Assembly (NCBI GenBank): GCA_015232575.1
Contig: JADFZL010000004.1
Coordinates: 326,381 to 390,380, forward strand
Length of the DNA stretch: 64,000 nt
Direction of reading: 5' to 3'
From: Candidatus Rifleibacteriota bacterium
Lineage (GTDB): Bacteria > Muiribacteriota > Ozemobacteria > Ozemobacterales > Ozemobacteraceae
The position numbers and the translations under genes are program-made. A model generated the notes under the pieces. The model made no database searches. It saw only the letters and a list, made by a program, of their open reading frames with translations, and was not told the DNA's origin. Positions within the stretch are counted from its first letter, which is position 1. Each line of letters starts with the position of its first letter. Of the stretch, positions 16,332-25,455 are shown in pieces.

Positions 16332-18956
16332 TTACTGACTTGTCATTGCCGGCAGGAGCGGATTAATATAAGTTGATTCCGGAGCAGGTTGGTTCGCAAC
16401 ATTTGGATTTAGAGCAGTTGTCGGGTCGGTAACAAGATTAAAACCGTTTTCCGGGTAAACATTCGGGTCGGTACTTGAGACCGCAATCTGTGCATCTGAG
16501 TCATTCATTGATTCATAAATTTCAGTAATTTTCTGGAATCCATCAAGCTCAGCATTAAGTTCAGAAAGAACTGTGTCTGGGTCCTTGATCTGCGTTTTCC
16601 AGAATAACCAGCCTTCGTCGTGAGTTGCACCAGCTTTTTCAGCTTTTTCCCGATAAGATTTAACCACGTTTTCGAATAACTGTGTAGATTTTCGAAGCTC
16701 TTCATAAGCGGGATAAAGTCCGGAGAACCAATCCATGCCAAGCATTCCCGAAGAACCTTTTATATCAAGGAAGGTTCCTTCTTTGAGATATTTTTTGATT
16801 GCATCATTTTTGAATTCAGATTCGAAATTGGCGAGAAGGTCCTTTTTTTCTTTCAGAAGTGAATCAAGCAGAGCCGATGTATCGCGAATCTGTTTTGCAA
16901 AAATACCAAGCGCAACTGTTTCGGCAGCCATTTGTCCGATTCCAAGCGGAAGAAATTGAATTTTCTGTTCAATATCGGCACGATAATTTGCTACGATAGT
17001 CTTGGGAGTTTTCAGTCCCCATTTATTATTCCATTGCCAGCCGAAAGCTTTGTTCAAATCATTGAAAACTAAGTCTATTTCATTGTCGGGTGCGTCACGA
17101 TATGCCACCATGAGTTTTTCAAGTAATTCACGTGACTTTCTAATATTTGGAATAAAGTCTTTCTGAAGTCCTTTCAGTTGTTTGCTGGAACTTTTCATCG
17201 ACTTGTCAACTTCTTCGTTGGCAATTTCAACCTGTTTTGTGAAGCAGTTCATTTCTTTTGTGCCAACTACGAAAGAGTCTGCCTGGAATGCTTCATCGAG
17301 CAGTTCGTCTGTCCAGAAAGCGGAATCAATTCCAACAAGCGGAATATAGTTGAAAGGTGACTGCTCAATTCTGACATTCAGAACATCATACAATCCGCCT
17401 TTCAGATTTTTTCCCATGAGATAGCCTTTATATTTCTTAATAAGTACGAAATCGGGGTTAAAATAAACCAGTTTTATATCGCTGTTTTTTACTTCTTTTT
17501 CCAGTCCGGAAGAATTAATTGCATTTCCGGCTGCCGTAACGTAAGTCATCGGATTAACTGCGTGGAGCACATCACCAAAAAAGCCGCGTTCTTTTTCTGC
17601 TTTAGCTTCCTGCTCGTTTGGTTTCCATGACATGAAATCTGCTTTCTTGCGCCATAATTCCTGAAGCCGGTTTATGTCAAAATCCGGAAGTCCGAAATCT
17701 GTCTGACTGTAATATGTCATCAGAACGCCTTGCTTTTCAAGAGCTTCAAACACTCCTTTGCCATTATCGTGAATGGCCTTTTCATCCTCGTTCTGAGGTG
17801 TCTGTTGTTTCAGGACATCACCGAAATTCTTTTCAGCCAGAACCAGTGAAGCACACTTTTCGTCAGGTTTGAGGCTTGATCTGTTATCGTAGAATGATTT
17901 AAACGCTGGATCTTTCTCATAGAGGAACCAGTATGAATTTTTATATGCTTCTTTCCATTTTTTGTTGTGGCTGCCAACGGCATTCATTATCTGAACAATC
18001 GCGAACCACGCAAGAGTACAAAGTGCAACTATCTGTCCGCCTGGTACAAACATGCAGATCAGGGCTGCAGAAGAAAGCAGAACGTATATGCCTGTGGAGA
18101 CGGTATCCCAGGATGAAATTCTGCCGCCGTGTACGTCTGATGAAGTAGCAAGATGAACCGTATCCATGACCAGAGCTAGTACAACTAATCCTATGCCAAT
18201 ACTTCTTGCAACGCCTTTGAAATTGCTTATCGTCATTTTATGAGAGTTCGCGCCAGCATGACCGGTGATCTTTTTTACCCATCTAATGTATTGCTGGGTT
18301 TCCGAGAGTGTTTTGGAACCTTTTGCGAGGTGTGTTGTTGGTACAGCCATAAATTCGAGGAATTGAAAAGTGCGGGTTTTAGATAGAGTGTGCGCCGTTT
18401 TTGTCGACATTCTGGCAAAAGCGTTCAGCATATTTTTGCCTTTTGTCGGAATGTTGCCGGTTCCCATATATGCGAACAGCATGGCTGTCTTATTGGCTGC
18501 TCTTGCAATGGCTTTTCCAAATTTTGGAAGAAGATCGAATTCAGCAGCAACATGTGCAGCCTCACCTGTTCCGTGAATCTTATGGTAACTATGGTAAATT
18601 CCGGCGTAGAAGCCGTGCACATCTGCTTCGTGCGATCCCATCATCATGTAAGTGTTGGAGATCATTTGAAGCCAGTCAGCCCAGGCTTTTGCTTCGCACT
18701 CAATTTTTGCAGCCTCCGGGGTTGCAGCCTCATCCTTTGTCATGCCGCGCAGTTCAAGGAGGTATTCCAGATACTCAACTGGTGTCATGACCTCTTCCAT
18801 TGGTACAGTTCCTTCTGTTGTTTTGGTAGAAACAACAGGGTTAAGGTCTGGTTTTCCTTCTTCTGCTCTCAGAATAGAAACAGCAAGAGGTTCAATGGCA
18901 ATCCATAATGCCAGGACCATTATCAAAGGCCTGTAGCGACGCGGCAGTCTCATCAT
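16332..18956 (-). CDS. Large secreted/membrane protein of unknown family, paralogue 1
   Basis: 874 residues, with GGGGGAT upstream of ATG 18956. The signal peptide is MMRLPRRYRPLIMVLALWIA... with a likely cut at LRA-EEG (about 31). Three hydrophobic segments follow at about 251-270, 287-304 and 306-325 (SIGIGLVVLALVMDTVHL, YVLLSSAALICMFVPGG, LCTLAWFAIVQIM). The rest is long, hydrophilic and mostly helical, with a Trp/Tyr-rich patch right after the membrane part (NKKWKEAYKNSYWFLYEKDP). The tandem paralogue downstream in coordinate order (19182-21767) matches over its whole length, most strongly in KKYKGYLMGKNLKGG and RIEQSPFNYIPLVGIDSA. I recognise no known family. A membrane hairpin in a big helical exported protein could mean a pore former or a secretion or attachment component. 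That is speculation. Confidence 0.75.
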   Translation of the reverse strand: MMRLPRRYRPLIMVLALWIAIEPLAVSILRAEEGKPDLNPVVSTKTTEGTVPMEEVMTPVEYLEYLLELRGMTKDEAATPEAAKIECEAKAWADWLQMISNTYMMMGSHEADVHGFYAGIYHSYHKIHGTGEAAHVAAEFDLLPKFGKAIARAANKTAMLFAYMGTGNIPTKGKNMLNAFARMSTKTAHTLSKTRTFQFLEFMAVPTTHLAKGSKTLSETQQYIRWVKKITGHAGANSHKMTISNFKGVARSIGIGLVVLALVMDTVHLATSSDVHGGRISSWDTVSTGIYVLLSSAALICMFVPGGQIVALCTLAWFAIVQIMNAVGSHNKKWKEAYKNSYWFLYEKDPAFKSFYDNRSSLKPDEKCASLVLAEKNFGDVLKQQTPQNEDEKAIHDNGKGVFEALEKQGVLMTYYSQTDFGLPDFDINRLQELWRKKADFMSWKPNEQEAKAEKERGFFGDVLHAVNPMTYVTAAGNAINSSGLEKEVKNSDIKLVYFNPDFVLIKKYKGYLMGKNLKGGLYDVLNVRIEQSPFNYIPLVGIDSAFWTDELLDEAFQADSFVVGTKEMNCFTKQVEIANEEVDKSMKSSSKQLKGLQKDFIPNIRKSRELLEKLMVAYRDAPDNEIDLVFNDLNKAFGWQWNNKWGLKTPKTIVANYRADIEQKIQFLPLGIGQMAAETVALGIFAKQIRDTSALLDSLLKEKKDLLANFESEFKNDAIKKYLKEGTFLDIKGSSGMLGMDWFSGLYPAYEELRKSTQLFENVVKSYREKAEKAGATHDEGWLFWKTQIKDPDTVLSELNAELDGFQKITEIYESMNDSDAQIAVSSTDPNVYPENGFNLVTDPTTALNPNVANQPAPESTYINPLLPAMTSQ

Positions 18957-19181
18957 AACGACTATCCCCCTTATCGAATACTGTAATAATTCACACTAAG
19001 ATAATAAATTGATTAGCTTTAACAACAACTTCATAATGCACGGCTTGCAAAAAACAAGATTGGTTATTCACTACAAATCAGACCATGTACTTTAAATATA
19101 TCATTTAGAACTGCTCAACGCCAGAGTCATTTTTCTTCGGAAGGTATAACGCCCTATTAAATATTTGCTGCTCATGTTTTT

Positions 19182-21767
19182 TTACTTTGCCGTGGGAGCG
19201 GGTTCGGGTTGATTGTCTACGTTTGGGTCCAGTGCTTCTGTCGGGTTTGTAATAAGCTTGAATCCTTCAGAAGGGAAAATACTCAGGTTGGTACTTTTAA
19301 CCGGAATCTTTATGTCTGGCAGCGTTAAAGATTCACATAATTCGGCCAACTGCTTCAGCTCATCAAGCTCGGCGTTTAATTCATTAAGAAGTGAATCGGG
19401 ATCCTGAATAGTTGTTTTCCAGAATAACCATCCTGAATCATGGCTTGTACCTGCTGTTCCGGCACTGTTGCGATATTTTTCGACTTCAACTTCAAATAGT
19501 TGAGTGGCTTTTCTATATTCTTCATAAGCTGGATACATTCCAGAAAACCAATCCATTCCAAACATTTCGGAGGAGCCTTTAACATCAAGAAATGTGCCAT
19601 TCTTCAGGAAGTTTTTGATGGCAGAATTTTTAAACATTGTATCAAATTTCTCGAGAAGAGATTTTTTTGTTTTCAGCATATCATCCATGAGTGCGGATGT
19701 GTCTCTAACGTGTTTGGCAAAAACAGCCCACACGACTGTCTCAACGGCCATCTGACCAGTGGTAAGAGGCAATAGCTGGAGTTTCTGTTCTATGTCAGGC
19801 TTAAATTTTTGTACTATGGTTTTAGGAGTTATATTTCCCCATTCGTTGTTCCATTGCCATCCAAAACAGCTTCGAAGTGATCTGAACTGACTTTTAAAAT
19901 CCTGGTCGGGGTTGTCTCGAAATGAATTAAAGAGGAATTGAAGAGATTCCCGCATCTTTTTAAGATTGGGAAGAAAATTTTCCTGCAATCCCTTGAATTG
20001 CTCATCATATTTTTTCATGGCTTGCTCAGTTTCTGAGTTTGACATTTTTAATTGCCCTGCGAAAAAAATCATTTCTTTAGAGCCGACGATGAAGGAATCG
20101 GCAAGGAAGGACTCTGCAATTAGCTCTTCAGACCACGCTGCTGAATCTATTCCGACAAGGGGAATATAATTGAATGGAGATTGCTCAATTCTTACTCCGG
20201 CAATATCATAAATGCCGCCTTTGAGATTCTTTCCCATCAGATATCCCTTGTATTTTTTCAGCAGTACGAAATCAGGGTTGAAATATGGCAGTTTAATGTC
20301 GCTGTTTTTGATTTCATTTTCATAGCCTTTTGAAGAAATAGAATCGCTGATATTGGAAACATAGGTAAGCGGATTAACTGCGTGCAGAATATCCCCGAAT
20401 GTTCCACGTTCTTTCTCTGCCTTGGATTCCTCTTCGTTGGGCTTCCAGGACATGTAGTCTGCCTTCTTTCTCCAGAGCTCCTGAAGGCGGTTGATGTCGT
20501 AGTCGGGCATATCAAAGCCGGTTTGACTGTAATATGTCATCAGTATTCCCTGCTTCTCAAGTGCTTCGTATACTCCCTGGCTGTTTGCGTGTATTAATTT
20601 TTCTGTTTCATCCTGCGGAGACTGATATTTGAGAACTTCTGCAAAATTTTTCTCTGCAACAATAAGTGAAGCGCATTTTTCATCAGGTTTAAGCTGTGCG
20701 CGGTTGTCGTAGAAGGATTTGAATGCTGGATCCTTTTCATAGAGGAACCAGTATGAATTTTTGTATGCTTCTTTCCATTTCTGATTGTGTGAAGCAATAT
20801 AAGCAATAATTCTTGTAATAGCAATCCAGACCAGAATTGCTGCTGCAACTACAGCACCGCCTGGAACTGCCATACATAAAAGTGAAAGCGCGGATAATAA
20901 GACCCAGACTCCTGTTGAAACGTAGTCCCATGAGTTCATTCTTCCGCCTTCTCTGTCAGATGAAGTATAGAGATGCGCACCGTCAAGTATCAAACAGAAG
21001 ACGGTCAGGCCTATTCCGATTGTTCTGGCGACACCTTTGTAGTTTTGAAGGACCTGGCTTTTATCGCTCCCGGAATTTCCGGTTACTCTTTTAACCCATC
21101 TGAAATACTGTTCAGTTTCAGTAAGTTTTTTCGCACCCTTAACGACATTGGTTGTTGGAACTGCAAGAAATTCCAGAAACTTAAAAGAGCGGCTTCTTGC
21201 GATTGCGAAGGAAAGTTTGCTGAGATTGTTTGCATAAGCTTTCAAAACAGTTCTGCCCTTTGAATGTAACTTACTTTCTTTCCCGAGAAATGCGAAAAAA
21301 CCAACTGTTGCTTCCGCCGCGTCATCAAAAACTTCAAACAGTTTTATAGCGCCGCGATTCGCCTGAATTACAGCTTCAGCTTCAAGGAAAAGATCAATAT
21401 TTGTGTGTGCGCCTGTATAAAAAGAATACACATCTGCTTCTGATGAACCCATCATCTGGTAAATGTTCATCAGCATCTGCATCCAGTCAGACATTGCTTT
21501 GGCTTCGCATGCAATTTTAGCTTTCTGAGGGTCGGCTGCTTCCTCAGGAGTTAATCCGCGAAGTTCAAGAAGGTATTCAAGATATTCAACGGCCGGCATG
21601 ACTTCTTCCATTGGTACAACGCCACTTTTATCATGTTGTTTTATTGTGGGTGTCAGTACTGGCACTTTTTCCTCGGCCTGCAAAACAGAAACAGTGAAAG
21701 GCTCAATTGCCAGCCAGAGAGCAAAGATGATTACAAAAAACCTGTTTCGCTTTGCCATTCGCAACAT
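19182..21767 (-). CDS. Large secreted/membrane protein of unknown family, paralogue 2
   Basis: The start is ATG 21767, because CGGAGAA lies six bases before it (861 residues). An ATG at 21803 extends upstream without such a site. Same architecture as the neighbour at 16332: signal peptide (FFVIIFALWLAIEPFTVSVL, then QAEEK), the PMEEVMxxVEYLEYLLELRG block, three central hydrophobic segments after a GVARTIGIGLTV stretch, the Trp/Tyr patch NSYWFLYEKDPAFKSFYDNR, and a closing motif PTEALDPNVDNQP. The two genes are 225 bp apart and the gap has room for a separate promoter. Divergence is spread evenly, with the N-terminal third (after residue 110) the most different. Retention of two long copies suggests two distinct partners or a hetero-oligomer. 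Function unknown. Confidence 0.75.
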   Translation of the reverse strand: MLRMAKRNRFFVIIFALWLAIEPFTVSVLQAEEKVPVLTPTIKQHDKSGVVPMEEVMPAVEYLEYLLELRGLTPEEAADPQKAKIACEAKAMSDWMQMLMNIYQMMGSSEADVYSFYTGAHTNIDLFLEAEAVIQANRGAIKLFEVFDDAAEATVGFFAFLGKESKLHSKGRTVLKAYANNLSKLSFAIARSRSFKFLEFLAVPTTNVVKGAKKLTETEQYFRWVKRVTGNSGSDKSQVLQNYKGVARTIGIGLTVFCLILDGAHLYTSSDREGGRMNSWDYVSTGVWVLLSALSLLCMAVPGGAVVAAAILVWIAITRIIAYIASHNQKWKEAYKNSYWFLYEKDPAFKSFYDNRAQLKPDEKCASLIVAEKNFAEVLKYQSPQDETEKLIHANSQGVYEALEKQGILMTYYSQTGFDMPDYDINRLQELWRKKADYMSWKPNEEESKAEKERGTFGDILHAVNPLTYVSNISDSISSKGYENEIKNSDIKLPYFNPDFVLLKKYKGYLMGKNLKGGIYDIAGVRIEQSPFNYIPLVGIDSAAWSEELIAESFLADSFIVGSKEMIFFAGQLKMSNSETEQAMKKYDEQFKGLQENFLPNLKKMRESLQFLFNSFRDNPDQDFKSQFRSLRSCFGWQWNNEWGNITPKTIVQKFKPDIEQKLQLLPLTTGQMAVETVVWAVFAKHVRDTSALMDDMLKTKKSLLEKFDTMFKNSAIKNFLKNGTFLDVKGSSEMFGMDWFSGMYPAYEEYRKATQLFEVEVEKYRNSAGTAGTSHDSGWLFWKTTIQDPDSLLNELNAELDELKQLAELCESLTLPDIKIPVKSTNLSIFPSEGFKLITNPTEALDPNVDNQPEPAPTAK

Positions 21768-21954
21768 ATTATTCTCCGAATTTATGAAATAAATTCCCCG
21801 CAATCAGAAAACAATCGATTGCAACAAAATTCACCCGTTATATATTACCGTATAAAATGGAAAAAGTTACTAAATATTATAGGAATTTTCTTTTTTCCCG
21901 GTGTTTTGAATGTAAAGTGCTCATTGAACTTAATGAATCAAACTAAAATAAGTT

Positions 21955-22017
21955 GTCATCTCGAAGGAATGTGAGATATCTGATATAAGCGAGATTTCTC
22001 TCTTCGGTCGAAATGAC
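21955..22017. repeat. Dispersed palindromic repeat, copy C
   Basis: GTCATCTCGAAGGAATGTGA on the left and CTCTTCGGTCGAAATGAC on the right. It belongs to a subgroup with copy D (both have GAATGTGAGA in the left arm). It lies 28 bp beyond the stop of the HEAT gene and could form its 3' hairpin. Confidence 0.85.
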
Positions 22018-22044
22018 ATAATAGAAATATTAAAATTTGCTGTA

Positions 22045-23508
22045 CTAAGCTTTTGTTTCAGGAATAAGGATGCTGATTGCAGTTCTTTCGGCCGGTGGAA
22101 GCTTTTCAATTGCTGCATTAAGATTAGGACCAGCCTGTTTTTCAACGAATCTGTGCAGGAATTCAAAAAACTGGTTTCTTTTTTCGCCTGCATTTAACTT
22201 TGAATATATTGTCGAAAATTCTGCGAGATCGTCTGGAAGCGATATATCAAGCAGGTAGTGAAAAAGAATATCGGCTGCATCAGCCGTGTGTTCGTCAAAT
22301 TTTTCGAGCAGAAGTTTGATGCCATCACTTTTTGGCATGAGCATTGCGAATAGCCCGATAGCATTCAGGGAGATATCTTTTGCCGGACTTTGCCAGAGAT
22401 TTTCAAGAGCTGCTGAATTTTTTTGATTGAAAAGAGCATAGAGTGCATTCATGCGTATTTCCGGAGTTTCGCTCTCGGAAAAAGCAATTGTTTTAAGATG
22501 TTCGCCTGTTTCATCAGCAGAAAAATTTCCAAGCGCAGTAACTGCAATCAGTCTTACTTCCGGAGCCGGGTCGTTCATCATCTGAAATATACGTTCAAGC
22601 GAATTTTTCTGCTTTATCGTACTTAGAGAATTGACGGCGGTTTGGCGTATCCATTTGTCCTGGCTTGCGAGAGCCTCTTGTACCATTGGTAGAAATGGCA
22701 AACCGAACTCGGAAAGGTCGATAACCTTCAAAAGTATGTGCCTTTCGTCCTGGGATAGTTCCTTCAAAGCGTCCTGAACTTCTTCTACTTCAACCTTAGA
22801 TTTTCCCGCAGATTTGCTCTGCAGTTGAGAATTTCCCTCAGTAGAAAATGGATTCATGATAAGACGCAGAATTCCGTCCCCGCCAAGGTTTTTCAGTGCA
22901 AAAAGAATTGCTTCAATGAATTGAAAATTTTCGAATTTGTCAATCGCTTTTAGTGGCTGTCCGAGAGACTCAATAAGCTGGGGAATGCAGGAATATGTGT
23001 TACATTCAGTCAGAACTTCAATAGCTTTGGCTTTCCTGACGTAGTCAGTATCGTTGGTATTGAGAATGTTTCTGGCGAATTTTTGCAGAGAATCTGGAAG
23101 GCCCTTTTTTCTGTCAGTTGCAGCAAAAATGTCAGCAATAGTACAAAGCAGGTGTGCATGACAACTCTGATGAGACTTTTCAATTGTTGTGATTAATCTG
23201 GGAATAAGTTTTTTCCCATTTTCAGGGTGGAAATAGAAATAATCCTCAAGCTTTCTGGAAATTTCCTTTTGTACAAGCTCGGGTAGAGTTGGAAGAAAAT
23301 GAAGAAGCATCGAAACTGATAAGCCTTTCAGCTCGATAATGTCGCAGATTTGTTCTGACAATGACGACAGAGCAACATCAACTTTCTTTGATGAAAGCGA
23401 CTTAATGCGATCGGCACTTTTTTTTAATCTGCGTATTTTAGATGAAAGTTGCCGGATTTCCTCGTCTCTTGAAGTTTTCGACTCATTCGAAGTATTTAAG
23501 GTATTCAA
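22045..23508 (-). CDS. HEAT-repeat protein
   Basis: 487 residues. The start is TTG 23508, supported by GGAG eight bases upstream. After a charged coiled-coil lead (SSKIRRLKKSADRI) the protein is a string of helical pairs. The clearest HEAT units are in the middle: QEALASQDKWIRQTAVNSLS, MNDPAPEVRLIAVTALGNFS and IAFSESETPEIRMNALYALF. Such proteins are scaffolds for protein-protein contact. There is no signal peptide, so it should be cytoplasmic. It is the last gene of the WhiA/DnaB-like/TPR/HEAT operon, 55 bp after the TPR gene. Confidence 0.8.
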   Translation of the reverse strand: MNTLNTSNESKTSRDEEIRQLSSKIRRLKKSADRIKSLSSKKVDVALSSLSEQICDIIELKGLSVSMLLHFLPTLPELVQKEISRKLEDYFYFHPENGKKLIPRLITTIEKSHQSCHAHLLCTIADIFAATDRKKGLPDSLQKFARNILNTNDTDYVRKAKAIEVLTECNTYSCIPQLIESLGQPLKAIDKFENFQFIEAILFALKNLGGDGILRLIMNPFSTEGNSQLQSKSAGKSKVEVEEVQDALKELSQDERHILLKVIDLSEFGLPFLPMVQEALASQDKWIRQTAVNSLSTIKQKNSLERIFQMMNDPAPEVRLIAVTALGNFSADETGEHLKTIAFSESETPEIRMNALYALFNQKNSAALENLWQSPAKDISLNAIGLFAMLMPKSDGIKLLLEKFDEHTADAADILFHYLLDISLPDDLAEFSTIYSKLNAGEKRNQFFEFLHRFVEKQAGPNLNAAIEKLPPAERTAISILIPETKA

Positions 23509-23563
23509 ATTATTTCTCCATTCCAGGTTCTGCTATTGAAGAACGCATCTCGTATAAGGCTGA

Positions 23564-25450
23564 TCAAATGTGTTTGAGAAGCATATTGAGATTCAGGCGA
23601 TCAATTTCGTTTTTGACTGTAATATCAAGCAGTTTTTTTGTTTCCATTTTCAATCTTTCAACTTGAGTGAAAGACATTACTTTTTTTAGAATCAGTGCAA
23701 TGACTGCAGCGTGCAGGGAATCTCTTTCAATCGCTTTCTGCCATAACATCCAGAATTTTGCAATGCGATTTTTTGTCAGATGAATGATTGACAGATATGC
23801 CATAGCTTCAGGATTTTCAGGGTCTTTTTCGAGTATTGCAGTCAGTCTTTCAAATGCTGCCGCAAAATCGCGTGCGTAAAAGAAAGCTTTTGCAAAGAGC
23901 AATTCTTCTTCAATAAACTGGGGTTCGTATTCACCGATTTTGTTTAGAAATTTTCTTGCAGCTTCAAAGTTTCCGGATGAAAGGCTTAACTCTACTCTGG
24001 TAAGGTTTTCGCGAAGGCTTTCAATGCCATCATTGAATGCTGACCAGATTGGTTCTGCTTCTGCCGGAATTCCCTGAAGGATCATAAGTCTTGAAAACCA
24101 TACTGCGGCTTCTTCGTCGTCCGGGGCGATTCTCAGGACTTTTTTCAGACTGTCGCTTCCGATATCGTATTTTCCAATTCGTATTGCAATGTAACCTCTC
24201 AAAAACAGTGCGTGAGGATTTTCGCGGTTCTTTTTAAAGGTAGCTTCAAGATTAACCCATGCTTCATTGAAGTTTTTTTCGAGAAGAAATAATTCTACAA
24301 GTGCAAGGGGCAGTTCTTCGTCAGATGCGAATTCCAGAATAGATTCCTGAAGAAATTCTTTTGCGACTGGAAGATTGCCGGCCATTGCGAGAGATTTTGC
24401 AAGGTTGATGCGGTGCTTTGAGCTTTCAGGAGCGCTTTTCTGAATTAAACTATACAGTTCAACTGCATCGTCGTAATATCTTCCCTGAAAATAGAGGTTG
24501 GCAAGCTCTTCGGCAATAAAGAAATCAGACGGATCCTTTTCATGAATATTCTTCATTTTCTGGATAGCGGCTTCATACACAATTGAACCGTCATACAGCG
24601 AATCGATTATATCGTAGACCTCTGTTTCGAATGGACTGGACTTTTCTACCAGGTCTGTCTGCGAGCTCTTGCTTTTCAACAATGGAAGCCGTTTGCTTAT
24701 TTCATCCAGTTTTGCTTTGAAAAGTTTCTGTCCCGGATCAAGCGAAATGGCTCTTTTCAGGTGTGATACAGCCTCTTCTAACTGACCGCCCTCTACCATA
24801 AGGTCAACTGTTGTAAGGTGGAAACTCGGGTTTTTAGGATCTATCATCAGTGCTCTTTTAAGAGTTGTGAGTGCTTTGTCTTTAAGCTCAAGCGAAAGTT
24901 GGCATCTGAGAAGCCCTTCAATGGCGTCTGAGGAGTCAGGTGCAATTGCCACGGCACGTTTGAATACGTCCATTGCCTGTTCAAATTTTTCCATCTCTAC
25001 AAGAGAATTTCCAATTGTGATAAATAAAGGCAAATCAGAGCCCAGGTCTTTGATTATAGGCAAGTATCTTTCTATGGCTTCACTTTTTCTGCCAAGAGTC
25101 ATAAGTGACTGTGCGATTGACTTTTTGACTTCGATGTCATCAGGAATTACAGCTTCTGCTCTCAGAAAAACTTCAAGTGCTTTCTGTGTATTTTCACGAT
25201 AAAGATAAGTCTTTCCAAGATTAAACAGCGCAAGAGGGTTCTCCGGGCTGATTTCCAGCACTCGTTGAAGAACGCTTATTGCTCTTTCTGTATAGCCTTT
25301 CTGAAGATAGGCTGCTCCAAGGTTTATAAGAGCATCAAAATTCTCAGGATCAGTCTCAAGAATTTTGGTATATTCTTCAATGGCAAAATCAAACTGTCCA
25401 CGTTTCTGGTATTCAATACCCTTTTGAAATCTGTCAGCTATGTGGTTCAT
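23564..25450 (-). CDS. TPR-repeat protein
   Basis: 628 residues without signal peptide. From residue 1 on it consists of TPR units with the usual spacing, for example GIEYQKRGQFDFAIEEYTKI, NLGAAYLQKGYTERAISVLQ and NLGKTYLYRENTQKALEVFL. More degenerate units run to the C-terminus, about fifteen in all. A charged break occurs near 260-275. Function as a scaffold in the cytoplasm is inferred. It starts 5 bp after the stop of the DnaB-like gene, so translation is probably coupled. Confidence 0.85.
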   Translation of the reverse strand: MNHIADRFQKGIEYQKRGQFDFAIEEYTKILETDPENFDALINLGAAYLQKGYTERAISVLQRVLEISPENPLALFNLGKTYLYRENTQKALEVFLRAEAVIPDDIEVKKSIAQSLMTLGRKSEAIERYLPIIKDLGSDLPLFITIGNSLVEMEKFEQAMDVFKRAVAIAPDSSDAIEGLLRCQLSLELKDKALTTLKRALMIDPKNPSFHLTTVDLMVEGGQLEEAVSHLKRAISLDPGQKLFKAKLDEISKRLPLLKSKSSQTDLVEKSSPFETEVYDIIDSLYDGSIVYEAAIQKMKNIHEKDPSDFFIAEELANLYFQGRYYDDAVELYSLIQKSAPESSKHRINLAKSLAMAGNLPVAKEFLQESILEFASDEELPLALVELFLLEKNFNEAWVNLEATFKKNRENPHALFLRGYIAIRIGKYDIGSDSLKKVLRIAPDDEEAAVWFSRLMILQGIPAEAEPIWSAFNDGIESLRENLTRVELSLSSGNFEAARKFLNKIGEYEPQFIEEELLFAKAFFYARDFAAAFERLTAILEKDPENPEAMAYLSIIHLTKNRIAKFWMLWQKAIERDSLHAAVIALILKKVMSFTQVERLKMETKKLLDITVKNEIDRLNLNMLLKHI

Positions 25451-25455
25451 GTTTA

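Noticed and set aside
18390..18908. 172-residue open frame on the plus strand
   Set aside because: It lies entirely inside the well-supported exported-protein gene on the other strand and shows no domain.
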